Assembly: GCF_905475345.1 (NCBI RefSeq)
Contig: NC_066601.1
Coordinates: forward strand, 902,001-966,000
Direction of reading: 5' to 3'
DNA from: Vespula vulgaris
Lineage: Eukaryota; Arthropoda; Insecta; Hymenoptera; Vespidae
DNA: 64,000 bases
The notes beneath the pieces are model-generated. The model was not told the origin of the DNA. It ran no database searches and was given only the letters and a program-made list of their open reading frames with translations. Within the stretch, counting starts at the first letter, position 1. Each line of letters starts with the position of its first letter. Positions 55,525-64,000 of the stretch are shown piece after piece. The position numbers were made by a program, and so were the translations under genes.

Positions 55525-57560
55525 CGATAAAAACCATGAATCAGGATGTTGATGACATAGTTTTTAGTCGACGTTTTTTTTAAAAACGAATTCAAAGAAA
55601 TTGAAAATCCTCGATTGGGAGAAATGAACGGATAAAATTGGTAATTGCAGGAAAGATAGAAAGTGTATAATATGAATGTTTTAATATCGAGAGAAAGATA
55701 AAAGATAAAAAAATCATGATTGAAATGATTGATATAATTTTTAAATGATTGAAAAAGCAAATTCAAACGAAATGTATACGAAAGTAATCGAATTAAAAAT
55801 TATCGATTAGATGAAACGAAAGAGTATGATTTGTAATTGAATGAATAGAATCGAATGAAAGATAAAAAGAGAAAGAAAGAATACGATAGAAATGTTTTTT
55901 TAACATCAAGTGAAAGAGAGTTGGAGATAAAAATAATTAATCATATGGTTGACATACTTTTTAGCTGACTATTGAAACAAGTTTCAACGAAATGTATAGG
56001 AAAGCAAACGAATTGAAAATTTTCGATTATCGGAAGATCGAAAAATACGAATGTTTTAAAATCGAGAGAAAGAGAGAAGAAGATAAAATGAATGAGAATG
56101 GTTGACACGATTTTGATCTGACGATTGAAAGCAAATTCGAAGGAAATGTATACTCTAAAAAATAAAGCGATCGAATTAAATATTATTGATTAAAAGAAAC
56201 GAAAGAGTACAATCGGTAATCGAATGAGAGATAATAAGAGAAAGAGAGAGAGAGAGAGAGAAATAGAGCGAACTAAGGATATGATAGGAATGTTTTAACA
56301 TGGAAAAAGAAAAATATGAAAATTATGAATAAAATAGTTGATACGATTTTTAGCTTACGATTGAAGACAAAATTCCAACCAAATGTATACTCCAAAAAAT
56401 AAGCTGATCGAATTAAAAATTATCGATTGGAAGAGACGAAAGAGTATAAAGTAAAAAAAAAAAGGAATATGAATGTTTTAATATCCAAATAAAGAAAGAA
56501 ATAGATAAAAATAATGAATCAGATGATCGACATAATTTTTAACATACGATTGAAAGCGAGTTCGAACGGAATATGAATGAAATAAGAAAAATTCGGTGAA
56601 TACGTACGAAGAAACGAAAAGATGTAATCGATAATTGAATAAAGGATAAAAAGAAAAAGGAGGGAGAGAGAGAGAGAGAGGGAAAGAGTAATACAATTTC
56701 GAATGTTTTATTATCGAGAGATGGAGAATTGGAGATAAAAATAATTAATCATATGGTTGACATAGTTTTCAGCTGACGATTGAAACAAATTTCAATGAAA
56801 TTTATAGGAAAGCAAACGAATTGAAAATTCTCGATTAACGAAAGATCGAACAATACGAATGTTTTAAAATCAAGAGAAGGAGAGAAGAAGATAAAAATCA
56901 TGAATGAGAATGGTTGACACGATTTTGATTCGACGATTGAAAGCAAATTCGAACGAAATGTATACTCTAAAAAATAAAGCGATCGAATTAAATATTATTG
57001 ATTAATAGAAACGAAAGAGTACAATCGGTAATCGAATGAAAGGTAGAAAGAAAAGAAAAAAGAAATACGATACGAATGCTTTTAACGTCGAGAGAAAGAG
57101 AGAAGGAGATAGAAAAAAAAATGGATCAGATGTTTGACATAATTTCAACTAACGATTGAAAGCAAATTCGAACGAAATATGAAGGAAACGAAGAAAATTA
57201 AGTGAATACCTAAATTAGTGAAATTGAAGAAACGAAATTGGATGGGATATGTTCAGTAAACGTAATATGTAATCGGTAATTGAATGAAAGATAAAAAGAC
57301 AGAAAGAGATAGATAGATAGATAGATAGAAAGAGAAAGAGAGAAAGAAGGAATACAATATATTGATATATACAGAATACAGAATACAAAATATTTTAACA
57401 TCGACAGATAAACAGAAAGAGATAAAAATAATGAATCAGAGGGTTGACACAGTTTTGAACTGACGATTGGAAAGAAATCCAAATGAAATATGAAGAAAAT
57501 GAGGGACCATAAAAACCTCGATTTAGTGAACAGTTCGAAAAAGATAGAACCGATAATGAA
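55525..57560. repeat. Higher-order tandem array of ~150-310 bp monomers
   Basis: A landmark of the form AATSAATCAGATGGTTGACAYA-TTTT-GACGATTGAAA-AAATTCGAACGAAATG recurs near 55535, 55713, 55936, 56088, 56324, 56511, 56741, 56897, 57119 and 57430. Each monomer also carries GATCGAATTAAA, ATTATCGATT, AAACGAAAGAGTA, GGTAATYGAATGAAAGATA, a GA block and ATACGAATGTTTTAA. Two neighbouring monomers (55921-56227) recur about 808 bp downstream (56729-57038) with roughly nine in ten bases identical, much closer than neighbouring monomers are to each other. That indicates a recent block duplication on top of the older array. Confidence 0.92.
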
Positions 57561-57603
57561 AGATAAAGAGAGAGAAAGCAATATACAGAGAAAGGGAAAA
57601 AAT

Positions 57604-57606
<3 letters not shown>

Positions 57607-57649
<43 letters not shown>
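57607..57649. repeat. (GA)n microsatellite
   Basis: About 43 bases of GA directly following the array. Confidence 0.97.
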
Positions 57650-57652
<3 letters not shown>

Positions 57653-57734
57653 AGAAAAGAAAGTATTAACGAATAAATCGGAAAACGATGAAAAGTTGAA
57701 GAAGACGAATTTAAGAAAGTGGAATCGTAAAGGT

Positions 57735-57990
57735 TGCTGTTGCTGGTGCTGTTGATATTATTGATAGTGGTAGTAGGTACTGGTGCTACTAGACTACTGC
57801 TGCTACTTCTACTACTGCTACTACTGCCACTGTTGGGGACTGCGGGTGGTAGGAGTGGCGGCTCTGTCACGCAGAGAATTAGTTCAGGATTAACTGGTGG
57901 GGCTTCAAGGTGATTATTGGAGCTTTGCCAGTTGGAAGACGATAAGACCCTGTTAATCAGCCAGTCTCTCCTTATTCCTCCTCCTTGACG
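57735..57990 (-). CDS. Coding-exon candidate, Ser/Asn-rich protein of unknown family
   Basis: On the minus strand a 211-codon open frame (57523-58158) has microsatellite-derived ends but a non-repetitive middle. In order it reads DWLINRVLSSSNWQSSNNHL, then EAPPVNPELILCVTEPPLLP, then a Ser-rich run and an Asn/Thr/Ser tail. Such hydrophobic-Pro and Ser/Asn low-complexity composition is typical of insect transcription-factor or adaptor proteins outside their domains. No domain is identified and no clear acceptor lies upstream. CTG/CTACTG triplets account for the Ser run, which weakens the case. Confidence 0.2.
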
Positions 57991-58020
57991 ATCCGAGCAA
58001 ACACTGTTCCATCTCTTCCT

Positions 58021-58044
58021 CTCTCTCTCTCTCTCTCTCTCTCT
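58021..58044. repeat. (CT)n microsatellite
   Basis: Short CT run. Together with the GA tract at 57607-57649 it brackets the coding-exon candidate in facing orientation. Confidence 0.93.
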
Positions 58045-58429
58045 TTCGTAACTCTTCAACACCGGACAATGATATTCGTCTTGTGACAAGACCTCTCTCT
58101 CTTTCTTTCTGTCTCTCTTTCTCTCTATCTTTGAAAATCCCAGGAGCTCATCTTCCACCTTTTCGGGGTTTCGTCGTGGACGTCCTTTAAAAAAAAGAGA
58201 GAAAGAGGGTGAAAAGGAAGCCTCATCTCGAATCTCCTTTCTACAGCGAAAGCTCTACTTTCTCTTTCTCTTTCTCTCTCTTTTTCTTTCTTGACTCTTT
58301 AACAAGTATAAGAGGACTCTTGGATAGTGGTGAGCTGATTACCAGAACATTACCTCGTAGAGTCTTCTCTCTTCTTTCTTTTTTCTCTCCCCACCCCCTT
58401 CTTACTTCTTTTTCCTATCGCTCTTATCC

Positions 58430-58472
<43 letters not shown>

Positions 58473-58510
58473 CGTTGTTGTTGTTGTTGTTGTTGTTATT
58501 ATTATTATTC
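58430..58510. repeat. (ATT)n(GTT)n(ATT)n compound triplet repeat
   Basis: About 43 bases of ATT, about 22 of GTT and again ATT. The minus strand reads poly-Ile and poly-Thr; not a gene. Confidence 0.97.
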
Positions 58511-58514
58511 TCAT

Positions 58515-58700
58515 TATTACCATTATATTGTCATTGTATCGGCTGGACAAAGGGCAAGCAGCACAGCGTTCCAACGTTTCCTGGCAACTCGAGCGGACTG
58601 TTTTTGCCAGAAATATATCCGGGAGGGTAAAGTTAATGACGGACGGTTATACAGACGGGACACGAAAGGTCGTATTCTTCTCGGTTTGCTTTGCTTCGAT
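58515..58700. other. Unique patch
   Basis: Non-repetitive and moderately GC, crossed by plus-strand frames (165 and 101 codons) whose overlap here has no motif that I recognise. Both frames end in repeats. Confidence 0.3.
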
Positions 58701-58867
58701 GCGTAACCATAGAGAGAAAGAAAATGAGAGAAAGAAAGGAAAAGAAAGAGAAAGAGTGAGAGAAGGAAGATACGAATTTACGAGTTATATTGTAAACGTC
58801 GAAGGAAGAGACACGCGTGTCCTCTACAACTAAGAAATATACATACTTATGTAACAAAAAGACAATA

Positions 58868-58869
<2 letters not shown>

Positions 58870-58906
<37 letters not shown>
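58870..58906. repeat. (GA)n microsatellite
   Basis: GATAGAGAGA run of about 36 bases. Confidence 0.95.
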
Positions 58907-58910
<4 letters not shown>

Positions 58911-58914
58911 TACC

Positions 58915-59215
58915 AAACGATTAATTTCCGTGGCGGATGGCCCAACGATAAATTCGCTCGGCGTACGTAAAGAATGAGGCGCGATTTCCTCGACGGTGAT
59001 CAAGGAGATTCTCTATTACCTGAGACAGGCCGATCGCGAGTGAAACACTGCCAATAAAAGTTCTCTTCCGCTCGTATACCGACGTCAAAAGAAGGGGTAT
59101 ACAGAGGAAAGATGAGCCGACAGGAAGTGTGTCCCGGTAACGATCGATGTCTAAAATAAGAGCCAATATAAGCTGTTTCATACGTCAACCCCCTGTTTCA
59201 ACCATCGTAAATACT
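58915..59215. other. Unique CpG-bearing patch, unassigned minus-strand frame
   Basis: An 86-codon minus-strand frame (58921-59181) is free of low complexity and includes SVSLAIGLSQVIENLLDHRR. On the same strand GTCTCAG|GTAATA near 59023 is a donor-like site lying inside the frame. No family is recognised; a coding or non-coding exon cannot be excluded. Confidence 0.15.
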
Positions 59216-61280
59216 AGAGAATAAAATCTATATACATATATTAAATGTTATATTTATGCTTCTGTATATCTATCTGTGTGTGTTTGTAATAGATACAGAT
59301 AATAAAAAAGGATCTATTTTAAATGGAAAGAATTGTAGGAATTTCAAGAAAGAAAAAATGTTATATATATATACGTGTATATCAAGAGATTTAAAATACG
59401 TTTCATCGAAATAAACAGTTTCGTTATTCGTAAGTTATTAAAAAGGAATTGTCGATTAAATAAAAATTTTGTAATCCTTAAGAAGGGTTCATAAGAATAC
59501 TTTCATTTTGAAAAATAATTTCATTGTTATTAAAAAGCTTCAGAAAAGGATAAGGAAAATTTGATTCGATTTAATTTCATTATCGAAGCAGTTTGAACTT
59601 TGAAACGATATAATACACTAAAATATATATTTATCCATATTTACATTTATTCGATGTATTCGAATAAATATGTGCCAAAAAAAAAAAAAATAAAAAACAT
59701 TCCACATTGTTGTCATTATAACAATTGTCCTTATTTCAATGTCGATTAATTTCACTGGATCAGAAAAGAATTGTCAGTAAGAATTTTTTAAAAATCTATG
59801 GGTTATTTGAACGTCCATGTACAAAAAGGGGAGAGCAAATTCATACATTGGATTTGGTGAACGTAACGAGGTAAGTGGAATGAGTATAAAAAGAAAAGTA
59901 GGGTGGGTTTGAATGAGGAGGAAAAGGGGGTAGAGGTAGTGGTATGGTAGTGATGGAGAAAGGAGAAGGGAGAGGGGGTAATAATGCGCTCGTGAGAAAC
60001 GATGCGTCATTCCTTTTCATAACTGTTTCTCCCGCAAACGTCCCCAAGGATCTGCAGGAACCCTCGTAGGAGAGATATCGGTTAGTCGCGCGAAACGAGA
60101 TACGTACCATTCGTCTATCTCTCACTTTCATCTCTTTTGATATATCCTAGAAATCGTCATTGCCGGACACACACGTATATAAAAGCACACACATATAGAC
60201 ACAGGTATATATATATATGTATGTATGTATGTATGGATAGATAGAGTTACATAGATGCAAAGGCGTGATCATATTTTCTGAAACGAAGCTTGATAATAAT
60301 CTGGTTATTATTTGGTTATTATTTTTTTTGTATGTTTTCTATGTAAGTAGTGTACCATTGAAATGTATATAGGTCGATTGATAAATCGGGATGATTCGAG
60401 AGGTTTTGTTTAATGTTTTAATTTTTAATCCTTTCTTTTTGCATCTCGTAAGTAAATCTTGAAAAAAAAATATATATATATATGTGTGTACTATATTGTA
60501 TGTACGAAATAAATTAGAAAATGTTTAATTGATTATCTTAATACGTGATATAACTCTTAATAATTATTTTTATTACTTCAAATGTGTTAATTCTAATCGT
60601 TTTGTTTATAATATAATTGTAATTTAGATGTATGTGTGTGTAAACGAAATAAATATAAGTAAAACATTTTTTTTTAATTTAATCGACAAAGCGAATAACA
60701 AAAAATCAATTAAAAAAAAAAATATATATATACATATATATTAACCCTTATTTATAAATTTAAAGAAAATAAGCAAACTTTAAATTGTTATTATAGAATA
60801 TCGTAAACACTTATTAGGTTCGTTCATAAATAAATGCTATTTCATCGTAACAACACTTATTCATGAATTAATCTAATATCTTTATTACAGATATCGTTTA
60901 AATATTCCTCAACAATTTCCAAAAGAAAAAGAAAAGAAAAGAAGAAGAAAACGAAAACACTTCCTTTTCTTTTTCTATAAGAAAATCATTCCAATCTTTT
61001 CTTATTCCCTTTTTCTCTCCCAATTTCTTTCAATTCAATCCGATCGAATCCAACTCTATTGAATTCAATTCAATTGGAATAATCATAAAAATAAAATCAT
61101 AGATCTTATTATCGAATAAGATAAATTGATCGGCAGAATTTCATTGATCAATCTTTAATCAATGATCTCTCACATGTTTTCGATTGTTTATCTACGATAT
61201 GTCCATCGACATGTTCGATGTTGTTACATAGTCTTTACATTCCCAACACGACTATGGGATCCCAAAACAAAACATCGATT
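59216..61280. other. Mostly AT-rich spacer
   Basis: AT-rich except for a unique mixed patch at 59970-60160. Microsatellites: TA at 59362-59382, GTAT at 60207-60236 and TA at 60468-60484. No gene is visible. Confidence 0.6.
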
Positions 61281-61285
61281 AAGGT

Positions 61286-61313
61286 CGTCCTCGTAAACGT
61301 ACATACGAGGACG
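61286..61313. other. 10-bp perfect stem-loop
   Basis: CGTCCTCGTA (61286-61295) pairs perfectly with TACGAGGACG (61304-61313) across an 8-base loop AACGTACA. No T-run follows. Function unknown. Confidence 0.6.
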
Positions 61314-61418
61314 TATGAGTGTACGATGGTCCATGATTGACGTTTCTGGTCTAGACATCTGCCATGAAATGGTTAAGCGGCTGGTCCGATATATCCACGT
61401 TATTAGCTGCGGATTAAG

Positions 61419-61419
<1 letters not shown>

Positions 61420-61456
<37 letters not shown>
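61420..61456. repeat. (CT)n microsatellite
   Basis: CT run grading into CTGTCT units. Confidence 0.95.
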
Positions 61457-61459
<3 letters not shown>

Positions 61460-61483
61460 CTGTCTCTGTCTCTCTGTTGCACC

Positions 61484-61530
61484 ATATGGGCGCATGCGCA
61501 CGTTATCATCGCGTACGTCACTGCATATTA
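61484..61530. promoter_or_regulatory. NRF-1/Erect-wing-type site GCGCATGCGC
   Basis: GCGCATGCGCA at 61490-61500 is a perfect match to the palindromic NRF-1 consensus (YGCGCAYGCGCR), bound in Drosophila by Erect wing and usual in promoters of housekeeping and neuronal genes. TGCATATTAATTATTATGC just downstream is AT-rich and homeodomain-like. There is no TATA box or donor nearby. Confidence 0.35.
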
Positions 61531-61739
61531 ATTATTATGCGGTACGAGTTAAATTGCACTTACGTATTTACTCGTTCGATTCGTTTGACAGAACGCACAT
61601 GCATCTACGATATATGTATTTGTCGGGTTGAAGGATCGAAAAGAGTTTTGGGTTTCATGAATCATTTGGTCCAAGTTAATATCGAAACTTTGCGGTTTTG
61701 TTTCGTCGTTAGTGTTTAATTTTAATGTATACAACAAAT

Positions 61740-62395
61740 AATTAAGCCAACATTTTCGTTTATCTATTTAATGTATAACTAATAAATAATGAAATAATTT
61801 TAATTTAGTGTATCATCACTAAATAATTGTGTCAACGTTTTTGTTTATTTTGTTAATATCTTTCCTTTTTTTTTTCTTTTTTTTTCTTTATTCATCATAG
61901 AATGCCTAGGTTTATCAATTTTTAAGAGTACGAAACACAAAAAATGTATATATCTGTTGTTAACGATCGTTTTGTTCGAGATATTATTTGTCATTTTATC
62001 TTTATATTACTTTATACTACTTATTTTTAATTTTAGGTTTATCTTACTTTGATTTTATCTTTATATTACATGTTTTCTTTCTCTGGTAATTATTAACGAT
62101 TTCTTCGAAGCTTTTTCTTCGTTTTTTCTTTCTTTCTTTTTTTATTTCATGTTTACTTACGTTATTTTTCAATTTCGATCAATATTTAATTCGTGATAAT
62201 TTAGCACGTTATCACGTAATATAATGAACTCATTCGTTTAATATTTTTCATATGTATTCTATATTCTATATTTTTAATATATAATCGTTTACGTTTGTTA
62301 AAAAAGCAACTATTCATCGTATTTGTTTATTTTTAATTATTATAATTTCTTAGTAAAAATTTTTCTGAAACGGAATATAGATTCTATAAACGATG
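61740..62395. other. AT-rich spacer
   Basis: AT-rich with poly-T at about 61870-61885 and 62130-62145. No gene is visible. Confidence 0.65.
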
Positions 62396-62400
62396 ATTGA

Positions 62401-62485
62401 TTCGTACGATTTTGTACGATTGTGTACGATTCTGTAAAATTGTATACGATTGTGCAGAAGTGTATACGATTGTGTACGAATCACT
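62401..62485. repeat. 10-bp minisatellite, consensus GTACGATTGT x8
   Basis: About eight consecutive decamers (for example GTACGATTTT, GTACGATTGT, GTACGATTCT, GTAAAATTGT and ATACGATTGT). The period of ten is exact across the run and the last unit merges with unique DNA. Confidence 0.92.
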
Positions 62486-62489
62486 GTAA

Positions 62490-62765
62490 CCTTGAAAATC
62501 GATCGGTTTTCCAATGGTAAAGGGGTCCTTGAACGATTTCCGACTTGGCGTCTCGCCAAGTTACGAGGTGAACGTCATTGCATCGAGGTAAAGCGGAAAA
62601 AGCGAATCAACGTGCGCCGCATCGCCCATCCAACTATTATTTCCGTGCGATTAGTAATTTCCGCGTGTGTAACGTTGTCACCAGAGTTGTCCGAAGGTCA
62701 ACCTTGAGAACAGTCTGTTGTCTTTGTGAAAAACGCACGTCACGCATTATTCTTTCAGTAAATTC
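62490..62765. other. CpG-rich patch with an 8-bp hairpin
   Basis: Non-repetitive and GC-elevated. ACTTGGCG (62543-62550) pairs with CGCCAAGT (62554-62561) around TCT. Two overlapping plus-strand frames (85 and 72 codons) cross it without recognised motifs. TTCTTTCAG near 62759 is an acceptor-like end. Confidence 0.35.
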
Positions 62766-62871
62766 AATTCATCAAAAAACAAGTGTTTATTTTTAATGAA
62801 TATTGATTTCACAGAATTTTAACGAACGATATTTTTAAACGAACGATTACTTGGAATTAACTAGTCATATC

Positions 62872-63002
62872 TATATATATATATATGCATTTAAATAAAT
62901 AAATATGAATATGTATATATTATAAATAATATATAAACTACATTGTATTATATATATAAATAAATTTTATATATTATATCTACATTATATATATATATAT
63001 AT
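62872..63002. repeat. TA-rich microsatellite complex
   Basis: TA runs separated by AAATAAATA and ATTATAT units. Confidence 0.9.
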
Positions 63003-63605
63003 AAATTGTTACTAAACTAATATGATTTATCTGTAATGTCAATTTTAACAATGAAGAAAATGAATATATCGTGAAATTTTAACAAATCTACGGATTATCA
63101 ACAATATCAATACAATAGTTACCTCAATATTCGATCAATCGTTTTAACAATAACAAACTCGAGAGAATAAAACGATATAGATAATAACAATTATTATTTT
63201 TTACTATCTTTCTCCTCTTCTTTTCTTGTTCTTCCTTCTCTACTTATTTCAACAAAAAGTATGAAAGAATAAAATGAAAAAAAGAAGAAGAAGAAGAAAA
63301 ATAAGAAGAAAAGAAAACTAGACAGAAAACCTCCGACTTTCATTTACAAATTTAATAAAAAGAAATACAAATTTAATAAGAACGAAACCTTACAATAACC
63401 ATTCACAACACATGAAACTTACATATCATTTCATCACTTCATTGAAAATGAAAAAAAAAGAAGAAAAGAGAAAAAGTATTAGAACGGTTAGGCCGTATAA
63501 TTCATGAAAAATAAATGTCATAACAATTGACACTTTAGTGACTCGACTCGATATCTTTTTTCTCGTTTCCATAGTCATACAGTCATAAAGTATGGATCTT
63601 GGGAA
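63003..63605. other. AT-rich spacer
   Basis: AT-rich with GAAGAA units at 63283-63300. No gene is visible. Confidence 0.65.
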
Positions 63606-63611
63606 TAGGTA

Positions 63612-63632
63612 AAACACACACACACACACACA
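63612..63632. repeat. (CA)n microsatellite
   Basis: CA run. Downstream ATATTACAG|GTATTC (near 63650) abuts acceptor and donor words, but the pyrimidine tract is poor. Confidence 0.93.
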
Positions 63633-63739
63633 TCCTCCATATATATTACAGGTATTCATCCGTAATATTTGTTTATGTCTATACATTTTCCGAGAACGTA
63701 TCGTCAGTAGATTTTGAAACGTGGGGTCGTCCTCAACAT

Positions 63740-63766
63740 TGTCGTCATCGTAGTAGTCGTAGTCGA

Positions 63767-63800
<34 letters not shown>
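63740..63800. repeat. (GTC)n triplet repeat
   Basis: GTCATCGTAGTAGTCG units pass into twelve perfect GTC units (63766-63800). It is read as poly-Val on plus and poly-Thr on minus. Confidence 0.95.
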
Positions 63801-63802
<2 letters not shown>

Positions 63803-63852
63803 GGGGACGTTAAAGTGGCCCCGTTTCCAAGTCGCTGCTTCGAACCCCTCGT

Positions 63853-63876
63853 CTCTCTCTCTCTCTCTCTCTCTCG
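63853..63876. repeat. (CT)n microsatellite
   Basis: Short CT run. Unique sequence continues to the window end at 64000. Confidence 0.92.
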
Positions 63877-64000
63877 CTTCTCTCCTCCCTATCGAGAAGT
63901 ACATAATCCTGAAGGCCTAATAACATATTCCTCTAGGGAGAGCAGGTATGGACTATACACGTATAAACGTACACATAGACGGATTCACGAATACGAGCGT

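Noticed and set aside
55283..57581. Several Phe/Ser/Tyr-rich minus-strand frames within the array
   Set aside because: They follow the tandem monomers and shift frame between copies, so they are not coding.
58209..58706. 165-codon plus-strand frame with poly-Tyr and poly-Cys
   Set aside because: Generated by the ATT/GTT compound repeat.
1..64000. Search for well-known insect microRNAs (let-7, miR-1, bantam, miR-9, miR-124 and others), rRNA genes and telomeric TTAGG arrays
   Set aside because: None was seen on scanning both strands by eye. A covariance-model search would be needed to exclude them formally.

Overview
The window looks like nuclear DNA of an arthropod, most likely an insect and possibly a hymenopteran. 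The reasons are high AT content with sharp local CpG-rich patches, no visible CpG depletion (CGAT, TTCG and GTC microsatellites are intact), and a very high density of long GA/CT, TA, GTAT, AAAT, GAA and GACA microsatellites. The species cannot be fixed from the sequence. No bacterial features such as operons, ribosome binding sites or CRISPR arrays are present.

I cannot support a single complete protein-coding gene. Most long open frames are artefacts of GA/CT and triplet microsatellites, which read as Ser/Leu, Arg/Glu or Lys/Glu runs. The window therefore looks like a gene desert or the inside of one or more very long introns. Two weak coding-exon candidates are listed at low confidence (57735-57990 minus and 24280-24516 plus), together with several splice-site-like configurations. 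The best of these is a recursive (ratchet) splice motif at 11183-11223. Two short intron-like segments (13504-13594 and 21268-21390) use CT-rich sequence as their polypyrimidine tract.

The clearest content is local tandem duplication. There are at least six separate arrays of diverged monomers of about 140-360 bp: 895-2460, 6955-8355, 43090-43850, 45560-46113, 50095-50595 and 55525-57560. A weaker one lies at 5340-5960. The monomers appear unrelated between arrays. The 55.5-57.5 kb array has higher-order structure, with a block of about 310 bp repeated about 808 bp downstream. A palindromic, TA-flanked MITE-like element lies at 46170-46433, and a compact tRNA-like B-box structure at 29815-29864.

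Layout. 0-3.3 kb: AT-rich spacer, array 1, a CpG-rich patch and a TTC-derived minisatellite. 4.2-6.7 kb: CpG patches, a 14-bp perfect palindrome and CT tracts. 7-9 kb: array 3, then facing (CT)n and (GA)n blocks. 10-15.7 kb: the most promoter- or enhancer-like part, with several CpG patches, Grainyhead, Myb, Runt, CArG and POU-octamer motif matches and the splice-like signals. 16-42 kb: AT-rich spacer with microsatellites and scattered non-repetitive, moderately GC patches that could be conserved regulatory DNA. 43-51 kb: three arrays and the MITE. 51-58 kb: facing GA/CT blocks, a splice acceptor candidate and the higher-order array. 58-64 kb: triplet repeats, an NRF-1-type motif, a 10-bp minisatellite and a CpG patch.

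All motif calls are by-eye consensus matches. None has been tested by alignment, RNA data or conservation.
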